Source: Achromobacter pestifer (GTDB lineage: Bacteria > Pseudomonadota > Gammaproteobacteria > Burkholderiales > Burkholderiaceae_B). From it: a DNA stretch of 64,000 nucleotides. The stretch's first letter is position 1; every line of letters starts with the position of its first letter. The notes below the pieces were generated by a model. It searched no databases. It saw only the letters and a list, made by a program, of their open reading frames with translations, and had not been told where the DNA came from. Shown in pieces: positions 39,907-51,895 of this stretch. The position numbers and the translations under genes are program-made. Location of the stretch: assembly GCF_013267355.1 (NCBI RefSeq), contig NZ_CP053985.1, forward strand, positions 1,674,001-1,738,000, given 5' to 3'.

Positions 39907-40896
39907 TCAGTTGTCCAGATTGATGTTGCTGCTCTTGATGAAGGCGCTCCAGCGGTCGTATTCCGACTTCACGTAGGCGTCCAGCGCCGGGCCGTCGGAG
40001 GCCACGATTTCGAAGCCCGCGTCCGTCACCTTCTTGCGGATTTCCGGGTCGGCCAGCACGGCCTTGAAGTCTGCGGTCAGCTTTTTCACCGTTGCTTCCG
40101 GCGTGCCCTTGGGCGCGAACATGCCGCTCCAGGAATAGGCGACAAAGCCGGGGAAGCCGGATTCCGCCACGGTCGGCACGTTGGGCAGATCGGGCAGGCG
40201 CTTGTCGCCCGCCACCGCCAGCGGCTTGATCTTGCCGGCCTGGATCTGGCCGCGCAGGGCGGCGAAGCTCAGCCAGGTCATGCTGGCCTGCCCGCCCACC
40301 ACCGCCTGGATGGCCGGTCCGCCGCCGCCGTAGGGCACATGCAGCAACTCGACCTTCGACAGGCGCTTGAGTTCTTCGGGCGCCAGATGGTTCAGCGAGC
40401 CCACGCCGGTGGATGCGTAATTGAACTTGTTGGGCGGCTGCTTGGCGGCCGCGGCCAGGAATTCCTTCAGGTTGTTCCCCGGCACGCTGGGGTTGGCGCC
40501 CAGCACCAGCGGAAAGCGCACCGTCTGCGAAATGGCGACGAAGTCCTTGAACGTGTCGTAGGGCAGCTTGGGCTTCACCGCAGGGTTGATGCCGTGGTTG
40601 TCGAAGCTGACCAACAGCGTATTGCCGTCGGGTTCGGCGCGCGCCACGAAGGCGGTGGCGATCTGGCTAGCCGCCCCCGGCCGGTTCTCGACCACGACGG
40701 CGCGGCCGCCCAACTGCTGAGACAGGCGCGGCTGCAGGATGCGCGCCAGGATGTCGGTGCTGCCTCCTGGCGGATACGGCACGACCAGCACCAGCGGCCG
40801 CTCTTCCGCGGCAGCAGCCGGCGCGGCGACGAAGGCGCCTGCGGTGGCGGACAGCATGCATAGCGCAGCCAGTCCGCGCTTTATCCCGTGATTCAT
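39907..40896 (-). CDS. Bug-type TTT substrate-binding protein, third
   Basis: This is a 329-residue Bug/TctC protein with a signal peptide (MNHGIKRGLAALCMLSATAG, cut near APAAAAE). It has the family motifs VVPYPPGGSTDILARILQP, VVVENRPGAASQIA, HVPYGGGGPAIQAVVGGQ and PLAVAGD. It is clearly more distant from the pair at 4593-6613 than those are from each other. It overlaps the GntR gene by 4 bases, and no membrane components are nearby. It binds an extracytoplasmic carboxylate. Confidence 0.92.
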   Translation of the reverse strand: MNHGIKRGLAALCMLSATAGAFVAAPAAAAEERPLVLVVPYPPGGSTDILARILQPRLSQQLGGRAVVVENRPGAASQIATAFVARAEPDGNTLLVSFDNHGINPAVKPKLPYDTFKDFVAISQTVRFPLVLGANPSVPGNNLKEFLAAAAKQPPNKFNYASTGVGSLNHLAPEELKRLSKVELLHVPYGGGGPAIQAVVGGQASMTWLSFAALRGQIQAGKIKPLAVAGDKRLPDLPNVPTVAESGFPGFVAYSWSGMFAPKGTPEATVKKLTADFKAVLADPEIRKKVTDAGFEIVASDGPALDAYVKSEYDRWSAFIKSSNINLDN

Positions 40897-41648
40897 AGCT
40901 TTTCCCCTGCTTGTATGGTGTTGGCCGGCGCTGCCGTGGCGGGTTCGGCCTGGTCCCGCATGTAAATCGTGGAAAAACCCGTGCGTATGACGTCGGTGAT
41001 CTGGTCCAGGCGGCGGCCGATGTGCGCGCTCATCAGGCCCGGCAAGGCGTCGACGTCACGCCGCTGCAGCGCCTCGACGATACGCAGGTGTTCGCCCTGG
41101 GTATGGCGGCGGCGCCCTTGCTGCATGTCGATCCAGCGCACGAAGTGGATGCGGGCGTTGACGCTTTCCAGCGCGCGCACGAATTCCTCGTTGCGCGAGT
41201 AGCGCGCCAGCGTCAGATGGAAGGCCTCGTCCAGTTCCAGCAGGCGGGTGGCGTCGCTGTCCTCGGATACGTCGCGGGAGCGCTCGACGAATTCGCGCAG
41301 GCTGGCCAGCTCTTCGTCGCTGGCGCGCTCGCAGGCCGCGCGCACGATGCCGGCCTCCAGCACGGCGCGGTACTCGTAGAGGCTGTGGATCTGCTTGGCG
41401 TCGAGCAGGCGGGCAATAAAGCCGCGGTTGACTGACCGGGTCAGGAAACCTTCGACCATCAGCTGGTTCAGCACCTCGCGTAGCGGCGTGCGGCTGACGT
41501 TCAGCCTGCGCGCCAGCTCCACCTCGTTGATGCGCTCGCCGGGCTTGAATTCGAAACGCACGGCCATGGCCTTGACCGCGCCGTACAGCTCCGCCTGCGC
41601 TTCCTTGGTGCGCGCCGCGGGCCGGATTGCGATTGAGGATTGCGTCAT
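40893..41648 (-). CDS. GntR-family regulator (FadR/FCD type)
   Basis: The 251-residue protein has a winged HTH (about 35-80) with KPGERINEVELARRLNVSRTPLREVLNQL and an FCD helical domain with the metal-ligand pattern around ELDEAFHLTLARYSRN and EHLRIVEALQRRD. It is first in the operon, translationally coupled to the Bug gene, and so probably represses its own operon until the Bug/TPP substrate binds. AGGTGA precedes the ATG. Confidence 0.92.
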   Translation of the reverse strand: MTQSSIAIRPAARTKEAQAELYGAVKAMAVRFEFKPGERINEVELARRLNVSRTPLREVLNQLMVEGFLTRSVNRGFIARLLDAKQIHSLYEYRAVLEAGIVRAACERASDEELASLREFVERSRDVSEDSDATRLLELDEAFHLTLARYSRNEEFVRALESVNARIHFVRWIDMQQGRRRHTQGEHLRIVEALQRRDVDALPGLMSAHIGRRLDQITDVIRTGFSTIYMRDQAEPATAAPANTIQAGEKL

Positions 41649-41799
41649 GCCGGATCACCTGGGTTCGGTTGAATCGTCGGGAATGAACTGCATACTAAAG
41701 TGCATACACTTTGAGCAACAACCCGGGTTTCCCCGAATGCGGACTGCCGCCGGCCCTACCCTCAGGCGCCGCGGATCGGCAAACGCGGGGCGAAAAAAA

Positions 41800-41824
41800 G
41801 CCCGCAACGCGGAACGTTGCGGGC
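41800..41824 (-). terminator. rho-independent terminator after the glyoxalase-like gene
   Basis: GCCCGCAACG pairs with CGTTGCGGGC across CGGAA. On the minus strand it is followed by seven Ts, making a strong terminator for secA and the glyoxalase-like gene. The plus-strand side is followed by a weaker T-rich run. Confidence 0.9.
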
Positions 41825-41859
41825 GGTTTGTTCTTGCGGCGGCGGGTATCGCCTGGCGC

Positions 41860-42579
41860 TTACAGGCCGGTATCCAGCGTGTAGTGGGCGCCGTCCTTGT
41901 TTTCCAGGGTCAGCGTCGAAAGCGTGGGCCCCGCCGCTGCCGCATCCTGGCTCACATGGATGCGCAGGTTTGCCAGCGGCACGTCCCAGCCGCCGCTTGC
42001 GGTTTCGGCGCCCACGCCGGCCACCAGCGCCAGGCGCTCGGCGACCGCGCGCGCGTCGGGCGCCCGGGCATCGATGCGCAGCAGGCTGCGCGCGCCGTTG
42101 GGATGCGCCATGAGTTCAGGCGACCACACGCATTCGGGCGTCAGATGGCGGCAGAAATACATGCGGATGCCGGGCAAGGGCTGCTCGGCGAAACGCACGG
42201 TGTGGAAGCGGGCCTGGACTTCCTGACCATCCAGCATGGCGGGACGGCTCAGTTCCTGGACCGGGTTGACGGCGAACCCGGCCGCCAGCAGGCGCTCGCG
42301 GGTGGCTTCGGCGTCGTAGGTGCGGAACACCAGCGCCTCCAGCCCGAACGGCGAGTCGGCGATTTCCTTGCGGGCGGGCGGCGCGCCGGGCGGCCAGCCC
42401 AGCAGTTCGACATAGGTGCCTTCCAGCACGATCAGCCGGTTGCACGACCCCAGGTTGTGCACCGCCTTGTCGCTGAGCTGGAAGCCTTGGCGTTCGAAAT
42501 GCGGGGCCAGCGCATCCAGCCGGTCGCGCACCATGACCACGGCATGGTCGAATTCAGTGCGGCCGACGGAATGCAGCAT
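41860..42579 (-). CDS. glyoxalase-like (VOC) domain protein
   Basis: The product has 239 residues from the ATG at 42579, with AGGAG 6 bases upstream. It fits the glyoxalase-like domain (two linked VOC repeats): FDHAVVMVRD, LIVLEGTYVELLGW and MYFCRHLTPECVW. It follows secA by 13 bases and ends at a strong terminator, so it is the distal gene of the secA transcript. The function is unknown; the metal-ligand set is not obvious. Confidence 0.8.
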   Translation of the reverse strand: MLHSVGRTEFDHAVVMVRDRLDALAPHFERQGFQLSDKAVHNLGSCNRLIVLEGTYVELLGWPPGAPPARKEIADSPFGLEALVFRTYDAEATRERLLAAGFAVNPVQELSRPAMLDGQEVQARFHTVRFAEQPLPGIRMYFCRHLTPECVWSPELMAHPNGARSLLRIDARAPDARAVAERLALVAGVGAETASGGWDVPLANLRIHVSQDAAAAGPTLSTLTLENKDGAHYTLDTGL

Positions 42580-42592
42580 GATGGCTCCTGGA

Positions 42593-45328
<2,736 letters not shown>

Positions 45329-45509
45329 GCGTATGTCGGCCGCACGAGCCACGCCGCGCCCACGAAAGGCCGGAGCAGCGTCACCCGTGACTTGATGTTA
45401 TTGGTTGAGCGGGGGTCCGCTGGGAAACGAACCAGTTTAACGCACATGGAGCGCAATAGCCTGAACCTATGGCCAGGGTAGCACTGCCGGCCTGTTTGAC
45501 CGGCGCGGA

Positions 45510-45530
45510 CCGCCCAGGTTCACTGGGCGG
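45510..45530 (-). terminator. hairpin at the end of the M23 gene
   Basis: CCGCCCAG pairs with CTGGGCGG around a 5-base loop that contains part of the stop codon of the M23 gene. No T-run follows. It may give weak termination before secA. Confidence 0.4.
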
Positions 45531-46506
45531 CGTGCGCCACCGCGGAGGGCGGCGCGGTCTGGTGCGGTCCCAGGAACAGGCGCGGGTCCAGCGGCTGCCC
45601 GGCCAGACGGACTTCGAAGTGCAAATGCGGGCCGGTGGAACGGCCAGAACTGCCCACGCGCGCCACTTGCTGGCCGCGTTCGACCAACTGCCCCTGCTTC
45701 ACCATCAGGGAAGACGCGTGGGCGTAGCGGGTGATCAGGCCATCGCCGTGATCAATCTCGACCATATTGCCGTAGCCCGGCTGGAACTTGGATTCCAGCA
45801 CGACGCCGCCGGAAGCCGCCAGGATGGGCGTCCCCGGAGGCGCGGCGAAATCCAGGCCTTCGTGCATGGCGCTGCGGCCCGTCACGGGGTTGCGGCGCCA
45901 GCCATACGACGAACTGAGATAGGGGTAGTCGGTGATAGGCATGGCGGTCGGCATGCGCGCCTGGTCCGCCGAGCGCTTGGTCAGCGCCGCGTCCAGCAGC
46001 TTCAGGTTGTCCGACTGCTGGGCCAGCCTGGCCTGGATCTCGTCGAGCTGGCGGCCCAGCGCCTCGGCCGAGGCCGCGCTGGGCGGCGGATGGTCAGTGA
46101 ACAGATCGTCCATGACCTGGGTGGCTTCGGGCTGAGTCAGCGCCTCGGGCTGCGCCACGGCCAGTTGCTTGGCCAGCTCGGGATCGGTGTAAGCCACGCC
46201 GGCCACCTTGGCCACGCGCTGGCCCAATCCGTCGATGCTTACCAGCTTGGCCTGCAACGCCCCGACCTTGGCGGCCAGCAGATTCATGTTGCCGCGCAGG
46301 AAATCGGCGTCGCGCCCGGGCTGGCCCGCCAGGGGCCAACCCACGGCATGTACGGCCGGCAGGATCGGAGTAAGGTATCGTTGTAAGGCGGCGCCAAAGA
46401 TGGCAGCCGTGATCAAGGCGCCCCCCATGAACAGCGCGAGGCGCGCGCCGCCCAGGGTGAAATGCCCGTCCCGCCCGTCGCGGGCGTGCATAATCACGAT
46501 TTTCAA
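45520..46506 (-). CDS. M23 family metallopeptidase (LytM)
   Basis: The product has 328 residues. The TTG at 46506 is preferred because AGGAAG lies 7-8 bases upstream; an ATG at 46491 is the alternative. One membrane anchor is at about 22-45 (LALFMGGALITAAIFGAAL). A coiled-coil segment follows (about 85-185). The LytM domain has the zinc ligands of HEGLDFAAPPGTPI, YAHASS and HLHFEV, so it looks active. It should cleave peptide cross-links in periplasmic peptidoglycan. It sits beside lpxC/secA and is divergent from the DciA-type gene. Confidence 0.9.
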   Translation of the reverse strand: MKIVIMHARDGRDGHFTLGGARLALFMGGALITAAIFGAALQRYLTPILPAVHAVGWPLAGQPGRDADFLRGNMNLLAAKVGALQAKLVSIDGLGQRVAKVAGVAYTDPELAKQLAVAQPEALTQPEATQVMDDLFTDHPPPSAASAEALGRQLDEIQARLAQQSDNLKLLDAALTKRSADQARMPTAMPITDYPYLSSSYGWRRNPVTGRSAMHEGLDFAAPPGTPILAASGGVVLESKFQPGYGNMVEIDHGDGLITRYAHASSLMVKQGQLVERGQQVARVGSSGRSTGPHLHFEVRLAGQPLDPRLFLGPHQTAPPSAVAHAAQ

Positions 46507-46534
46507 GGTTTGCTTCCTAATTCTTAGAGCCGGC

Positions 46535-47026
46535 ATGAATAGACCCACTTCATACCGTCAACGTTCCAGTTCCAGCCGGCGGAAAGAAGATACCGCCCTG
46601 GGATGGCTGGGTCATGACATGCGGGGCGCCGGCGTTCTGGCGACCGCCCGCAAGCACTTGCAAATCCAGTACGCGGTGGCGGCGGTTCTGCCCGCCCCGC
46701 TGGGCGCCGTGTGCCAGGTGGGCAAACTGGAAAACCAGTGCCTGCACCTGGTGGTGCCTAGTGCCGCGCATGCGGCCAAGATGCGTCAATTGGCTCCGCG
46801 CATAGCGCGGACCCTGGCAGACCAAGGCTGGAACCTTAACGAAATCGCCGTCAAGGTACAAGCGGGTTTGCCCAAACCCGGCGCCCGCCAGCCGCGCCCT
46901 CCCAAAGAGGCGCAACCGCTGGGCGACACCGCCCTGGGCGCATTCGAGTCACTGCACGACAACCTGCGGCCCGGACCTCTGGCCGACGCGGTCGCCAAGC
47001 TGCTGAAGCACCACAAGAGTAGCTGA
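46535..47026 (+). CDS. DUF721 (DciA-like) protein
   Basis: The 163-residue protein of the DUF721 family has a core (about 45-110) that runs from LQIQYAVAAVLPAPLGAVCQ to LNEIAVKVQAGLP, then a charged, Pro-rich tail. Members of this family include DciA, which assists loading of the replicative helicase in bacteria lacking DnaC/DnaI. It starts 28 bases from the divergent M23 gene start. The gene order lpxC, DUF721, M23, secA is conserved in related bacteria. Assignment to the family is firm; the DciA role is family-based. Confidence 0.85.
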   Translation: MNRPTSYRQRSSSSRRKEDTALGWLGHDMRGAGVLATARKHLQIQYAVAAVLPAPLGAVCQVGKLENQCLHLVVPSAAHAAKMRQLAPRIARTLADQGWNLNEIAVKVQAGLPKPGARQPRPPKEAQPLGDTALGAFESLHDNLRPGPLADAVAKLLKHHKSS

Positions 47027-47207
47027 AGCCGGCAGCGTTGTCCGTGATCCGGGAGGTCCGGAAACGAAGCGAAACCAAGTTGTCGGACGGATCCATCCTA
47101 TGGTTTGCCGCCGGTTTGCACCTTAAGCGCTAGGGGATGACAGCCGTCACCCTCCTCGGGCAGCCCCCCAGGAGCCTGGCCGCGCACAATGAGGGTGCGG
47201 ACGTCGC

Positions 47208-47228
47208 GGAGCCGGCTTTGCCGGTCCG
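47208..47228. terminator. weak hairpin between DUF721 and lpxC
   Basis: GGA-CCGGC and GCCGGTCC pair around TTT with a bulged G. It lies in the 262-base convergent gap (47027-47288), where both transcripts should end. No T-run is visible; nothing else was recognised in the gap. Confidence 0.3.
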
Positions 47229-47288
47229 CCCTTGTCGCCGCTTAATGGGGCCGCGTCAGCGGGTAGGACGTGACCCTTTACCCAGCCC

Positions 47289-48212
47289 TCAGGCCAGTTG
47301 CCACTCGTGGCGAAACGCCTGCGGCGCCTCAGCCTGGGATTCGTAGGTGATCAGTTCCCAGGCGTCGCGCTGTTCCAGCAGCGCGCGGGCCAACTGGTTG
47401 TTCAGGCCATGGCCCGACTTGCACGCGACGTAGCGCGCCACCAGGGGCTTGCCCAACAGATACAGGTCGCCGATGGCGTCCAGGATCTTGTGTTTTACAA
47501 ATTCGTCGTCGTAGCGCAGCCCGTCACTGTTGAGCACGCGGTACTCGTCCATGACGATGGCGTTGTCCAAGCTGCCGCCGCGGGCCAGGCCCATGGAGCG
47601 CAGGGCCTCGACTTCGTTGACGAAACCAAAGGTGCGCGCACGGGCAATTTCACGTACATACGAATGCGTGGCGAAATCGATCTCGGCGAAATTGGCCGTG
47701 GAGTCGATGGCGGGGTGGCGGAAATCGATCGAGAACGCCAGCGCGTAGCCCTCGTGGGGTTCCAGGCGCGCCCATTTCTCGTTGCGGCCTTCGCCTTCGC
47801 GCACTTCCACCGGCTTCAGGACGCGGATGAATTGCTTGGGCGCGTTCTGCTCGACGATGCCCGCCGAGCGCAACAGATAGACAAACGTGGCCGCACTGCC
47901 GTCCATGATGGGGACTTCTTCGGCAGTGAGGTCGATATGCAGGTTGTCGATGCCCAGGCCGGCCAGGGCCGACATGAGGTGTTCCACCGTCGACACGCGG
48001 ACATTGCCCTGCTGCAGCACCGATGCCATGCGCGTGTCGCCGACGCCAGTGGCCTGCGCGGGCAGGTCCACGACCTGCGGCAGATCGACGCGGTGGAAAA
48101 CGATGCCCGTATTCGGTTGTGCCGGGCGCAAGGTGAGCTCGACCCGCCGTCCGGAGTGGACGCCGACGCCTGTCGTGCGGACGAGATTCTGAATGCTGCG
48201 CTGTCGGAACAT
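47289..48212 (-). CDS. lpxC: UDP-3-O-acyl-N-acetylglucosamine deacetylase
   Basis: The 307-residue protein has the LpxC domain pattern: [19 protein letters not shown] at the start, [18 protein letters not shown] with the first zinc His, and [15 protein letters not shown] plus [13 protein letters not shown] with the remaining zinc His/Asp and catalytic His. It commits UDP-GlcNAc acylation to lipid A. It follows ftsZ, separated by 241 bases with two hairpins, the typical betaproteobacterial order. Confidence 0.97.
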   Translation of the reverse strand: MFRQRSIQNLVRTTGVGVHSGRRVELTLRPAQPNTGIVFHRVDLPQVVDLPAQATGVGDTRMASVLQQGNVRVSTVEHLMSALAGLGIDNLHIDLTAEEVPIMDGSAATFVYLLRSAGIVEQNAPKQFIRVLKPVEVREGEGRNEKWARLEPHEGYALAFSIDFRHPAIDSTANFAEIDFATHSYVREIARARTFGFVNEVEALRSMGLARGGSLDNAIVMDEYRVLNSDGLRYDDEFVKHKILDAIGDLYLLGKPLVARYVACKSGHGLNNQLARALLEQRDAWELITYESQAEAPQAFRHEWQLA

Positions 48213-48379
48213 GAGACTTTGGTGTTTTTGAGCCAGGAAGCCGGCAAGAAGACAAGCAGATTGCCGGCGTAACTGACGTATTGTAACGCTGTCCGATCCC
48301 TGGCGCCATGCGGCGTCCGGATCGACCGATACCTCCGTCCCTTATTGAAACCGTGCAAGGGAAACACGGACCGCTCTGT

Positions 48380-48413
48380 CTCCGGCTTGCCTGTGGGGAC
48401 AGGCAAGCCGGAG
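48380..48413 (-). terminator. 15-bp perfect hairpin downstream of ftsZ
   Basis: CTCCGGCTTGCCTGT pairs with ACAGGCAAGCCGGAG around GGGG. It is the stronger of two stem-loops between ftsZ and lpxC. No T-run follows on the minus strand, so it may stabilise or attenuate rather than fully terminate. Confidence 0.6.
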
Positions 48414-48429
48414 ATGAGGGAGTGCGTTT

Positions 48430-48448
48430 AGAGCCGAAAATCGGCTCT
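48430..48448 (-). terminator. 8-bp hairpin just after the ftsZ stop
   Basis: AGAGCCGA pairs with TCGGCTCT around AAA, 5 bases past the ftsZ stop codon. Together with the larger hairpin it forms a paired structure at the end of the dcw transcript. Confidence 0.5.
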
Positions 48449-48453
48449 TAGGT

Positions 48454-49638
48454 TCAATCCGCTTGCTTGCGCAGGAATGCCGGGATGTCGAAATGATCCA
48501 TACCCGAGCTTTCCAGAGCACGCACCTGAGCCGACGCCTGGCTGCGCGGATTGCGCATGACAGACGGCATGTCCAGATTGCGGTAATCGCCTTGACCGCC
48601 AGCCGGCATCGTGCCCATGGGCATGTTGTCGGTGCCGGTACGCAGCACTTCAGCGGTGTTCTGCACCAGCTGCGGACGCGCTTGCGCACGGCCCAGGCCG
48701 GTCGCGACCACGGTCACGCGCAGGTTTTCGCCCATGGTTTCGTCGTAGGCGGTGCCGAAGATCACGGTCGCGTCGTCCGAAGCGTAGCTGCGGATCGTTT
48801 CCATGATTTCGCGCGTTTCGCGCATCTTCAGCGAGCGGCTGGCGGTGATGTTGACCAGCACGCCGCGAGCGCCGTTCAGGTCCACGCCTTCCAGCAGCGG
48901 GCAAGCAATGGCGTGCTCGGCGGCCACGCGGGCGCGGTCTGCACCCGAAGCCGACGCCGTGCCCATCATGGCCTGGCCCTGCTCACCCATGATCGTCTTG
49001 ACGTCTTCGAAGTCGACGTTGACGTTACCTTCGACGTTGATGATTTCGGCGATGCCTGCGCAAGCGTTGTGCAGGATATCGTCGGCGGAACGGAAGCAGT
49101 CTTCCTGCGTCGCGTCCTCGTCCATCAGTTCATAGAGGTTCTCGTTGAGCACCACGATGAGCGAATGCACGTGCTTGGCCAATTCCGAGATACCGTCCTC
49201 GGCCATCTTCAGGCGCTTGTTGCCTTCGAAGGTGAAGGGCTTGGTGACCACGCCCACGGTCAGGATGCCCAGTTCCTTGGCGACTTCGGCCACGACCGGA
49301 CCTGCGCCGGTGCCGGTGCCACCGCCCATGCCGGCGGTAATGAAGACCATGTGTGCGCCGTTCAGCGCGGCACGGATCTCCTCGCGCGCGGTTTCAGCCG
49401 ACGCACGTCCCTGCTCGGGCTTGGCGCCCGCGCCCAGGCCAGTGCGGCCCAGACGGATCTGCACCGGGGCGTTGGTCGCCGCCAGTGCCTGCGCATCGGT
49501 GTTGGCGCAGATGAAATCCACGCCATGCACACCGCTGCGAATCATGTGCGCCACGGCATTGCCGCCCGCACCGCCCACACCAACGACCTTGATAACGGTC
49601 CCTTTGGTGTTGTTCTCAAGCATCTCAAAGTTCATCAT
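48454..49638 (-). CDS. ftsZ: cell division GTPase FtsZ
   Basis: The product has 394 residues from the ATG at 49638, with GAGGGAG upstream; the next codon is also ATG. The tubulin signature GMGGGTGTGAGP is present (about 115-126), with the GTPase T7 loop around LNGARGVLVNITASRSLKM and the conserved C-terminal tail DHFDIPAFLRKQAD that binds FtsA and ZipA-type partners. It forms the Z ring. It is preceded by a 189-base gap from ftsA, which probably holds its own promoter. Confidence 0.98.
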   Translation of the reverse strand: MMNFEMLENNTKGTVIKVVGVGGAGGNAVAHMIRSGVHGVDFICANTDAQALAATNAPVQIRLGRTGLGAGAKPEQGRASAETAREEIRAALNGAHMVFITAGMGGGTGTGAGPVVAEVAKELGILTVGVVTKPFTFEGNKRLKMAEDGISELAKHVHSLIVVLNENLYELMDEDATQEDCFRSADDILHNACAGIAEIINVEGNVNVDFEDVKTIMGEQGQAMMGTASASGADRARVAAEHAIACPLLEGVDLNGARGVLVNITASRSLKMRETREIMETIRSYASDDATVIFGTAYDETMGENLRVTVVATGLGRAQARPQLVQNTAEVLRTGTDNMPMGTMPAGGQGDYRNLDMPSVMRNPRSQASAQVRALESSGMDHFDIPAFLRKQAD

Positions 49639-49827
49639 GATGACTCCCTCACAAGTCCGATTTCGCAAATCACAAAAATTCCCCAACCAACCTATGTTTT
49701 GTGAATCGCCTCAAACTCGTCGCCGGACGGGCCCGCAACGGGTTTGAAGCGCCTCCCCTCTTCTGGCCCGGCCCGCGATACCGCTGCGAACCGCACCAAG
49801 GACAGGCCCCAACCTGCCCTTTACAAC

Positions 49828-51054
49828 TCAGTTCATGAACCATTCCTTCATGCGCGCCAGCAGGCTCTTGAAATTGCCTGTCTGGGCGGCGACCTTGCGG
49901 CCGCGCACGCGCTGCATCCGTGCTTCCTGCAACAAGCCCATCACCGTCGAGAAGCGCGGATTGCGCATCACATCGGCCAGGCTGCCTTCGTATTCGGGCA
50001 CCGCCACGCGCACCGGCTTGAGGAACACGTCCTCGGCCAGTTCGATCATGCCGGGCAATTGCGCCGAGCCGCCGGTCAGGACCACGCCGGAAGCCAGCAG
50101 ATCCTCGTAGCCGGAGTCGCGCACGACCTGCTGCACCAGCGTGAACAGCTCTTCCACGCGCGGCTCGATCACCGCGCCCAGCGCCTGGCGCTTGACCTGG
50201 CGCGGACCGCGGTCGCCCAGGCCCGGCACTTCCACGGACTCGTCCGGGCTGGCCAGCACCTGCTTGGCCACGCCGTAACGCAGCTTGATTTCCTCGGCAT
50301 CGGGCGTGGGCGTGCGCAGCATCGCGGCGATGTCGTTGGTGATCTGGTCGCCGGCAATGGGCAGCACGGCGGTGTGGCGGATCGCGCCGCCGGTGAAGAT
50401 GGCCACGTCGGTGGTGCCGCCGCCGATGTCGACCAGCACGACGCCGAGCTCTTTTTCATCGGCGGTCAGCACGGCCAGGCTGGAGGCCAGGGGCTGCAGG
50501 ATCAGGTCCTGCACTTCCAGGCCGCAGCGGCGCACGCACTTCACGATGTTCTGGGCCGCGCTGACCGCGCCCGTCACGATATGCACGCGCACTTCCAGGC
50601 GCAGGCCGCTCATGCCGATGGGCTCGCGGATGTCTTCCTGGCCGTCGACGATGAACTCCTGCGTCAGCACGTGCAACACCTGCTGGTCGGTCGGGATGTT
50701 CACCGCCTTGGCGGTCTCGATGACGCGGGCAACGTCGGTGGCGGTGACTTCCTTGTCCTTCACGGCGACCATGCCGCTGGAATTGAAGCTGCGGATATGG
50801 CTGCCGGCAATGCCGGTGTAGACGTCGCGAATCTTGCAATCTGCCATCAGCTCGGCTTCTTCAAGCGCGCGCTGAATGGAATTCACAGTGGTCTCGATAT
50901 TGACGACCACGCCCTTGCGCATGCCGCGCGATTCGTGCTGGCCGAGGCCCAGCACTTCGAATCGCCCTTCAGGCAAAATTTCAGCCACCACAGCCACCAC
51001 CTTGCTGGTGCCGATATCGAGGGCGACGATAAGGTCCTTGATGTCACGGGTCAT
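49828..51054 (-). CDS. ftsA: cell division protein FtsA
   Basis: The product has 408 residues from the ATG at 51054. It has the actin-fold ATPase domains with LIVALDIGTSKVVAVVAEI at the start, VVLVDIGGGTTDVAIFTGGAI and ASGVVLTGGSAQLPGM. The C-terminus ends in an amphipathic helix, LLARMKEWFMN, that tethers it to the membrane. It anchors FtsZ. It follows ftsQ by 4 bases. Confidence 0.97.
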   Translation of the reverse strand: MTRDIKDLIVALDIGTSKVVAVVAEILPEGRFEVLGLGQHESRGMRKGVVVNIETTVNSIQRALEEAELMADCKIRDVYTGIAGSHIRSFNSSGMVAVKDKEVTATDVARVIETAKAVNIPTDQQVLHVLTQEFIVDGQEDIREPIGMSGLRLEVRVHIVTGAVSAAQNIVKCVRRCGLEVQDLILQPLASSLAVLTADEKELGVVLVDIGGGTTDVAIFTGGAIRHTAVLPIAGDQITNDIAAMLRTPTPDAEEIKLRYGVAKQVLASPDESVEVPGLGDRGPRQVKRQALGAVIEPRVEELFTLVQQVVRDSGYEDLLASGVVLTGGSAQLPGMIELAEDVFLKPVRVAVPEYEGSLADVMRNPRFSTVMGLLQEARMQRVRGRKVAAQTGNFKSLLARMKEWFMN

Positions 51055-51058
51055 GGCG

Positions 51059-51883
51059 TTAGCGTTTCTTGGGAGGTTTCGGTATGGATTTGGATTTGGT
51101 TTCCGACGGCGGCAACGGGGCCAGCGCCAGGGCGAAACCATTGGGATAGCGCAAATCGGCCTGCGTTACGGTGCGCCCTTCCAGGCGCCCCGCCACGGCG
51201 GGCCACGCCTGCACAAAACGTTGAATACGGGCCGCGAACGGCAAGGCACCCGGCAGGCCATGCGGATCCGGCGCATCGGCGCCCGGATCGCGGCCCAGGT
51301 CCAGCGACATGCCGTTGGACAGCACCACGCGCCAGGCGTAGCGCGGACTCAGGTCCAACTGCGTGACGTGCATGTCCAGCGGAGCGAACCAGCGCGCCAA
51401 TTCGGCGTAGCGCTGCACGACCAGCGACTCGGAGCCCTCCGGACCGGAGAACTGCGGCAGCACGGTCTCGTCGTCCACCTCGCCCGTGTTGGCCGTGAAC
51501 GCCTCGCCCCAGGTGTTGATCATCTGGTTCTCGTTCCACAGCGCCAGGGGCTGCTGTTCTTCGATCCGCACGCGCAGCACGTTGGGCCAGATCCGCCGCA
51601 CGGTGGCGTGCCGGACCCACGGCACCGATTCGAAGATCTCGCGCGCGTCGTCCAGGTCCACCGTGAAGAAGTTGCCCTTGAAGCGGCCCGCGATCGCCGA
51701 TCGCACCGCCCCCGTCGACACGTAGTGCAGCTCGGTGTCCGGCATCGATTCCAGCTCGATGGCCTGCAGCGTGAAGAACGGGCGTTGCGCCACCCACACC
51801 ACGCCCGCGACGAGCATGGCGCAAACCGCCAGCACGGCCAGCGTGTTGGCGATCAGGTTGGTGGTGCGAGCGTCGTTCCACAC
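51059..51883 (-). CDS. ftsQ: cell division protein FtsQ
   Basis: The 274-residue protein has a GTG start. A short cytoplasmic segment and one membrane helix at about 9-30 (LIANTLAVLAVCAMLVAGVV) are followed by a POTRA domain beginning FFTLQAIELESMPD and the FtsQ/DivIB domain. It bridges FtsB/FtsL to the early divisome. It lies between ddl (12-base gap) and ftsA. Confidence 0.93.
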   Translation of the reverse strand: MWNDARTTNLIANTLAVLAVCAMLVAGVVWVAQRPFFTLQAIELESMPDTELHYVSTGAVRSAIAGRFKGNFFTVDLDDAREIFESVPWVRHATVRRIWPNVLRVRIEEQQPLALWNENQMINTWGEAFTANTGEVDDETVLPQFSGPEGSESLVVQRYAELARWFAPLDMHVTQLDLSPRYAWRVVLSNGMSLDLGRDPGADAPDPHGLPGALPFAARIQRFVQAWPAVAGRLEGRTVTQADLRYPNGFALALAPLPPSETKSKSIPKPPKKR

Positions 51884-51895
51884 AGAGTATCCGGG

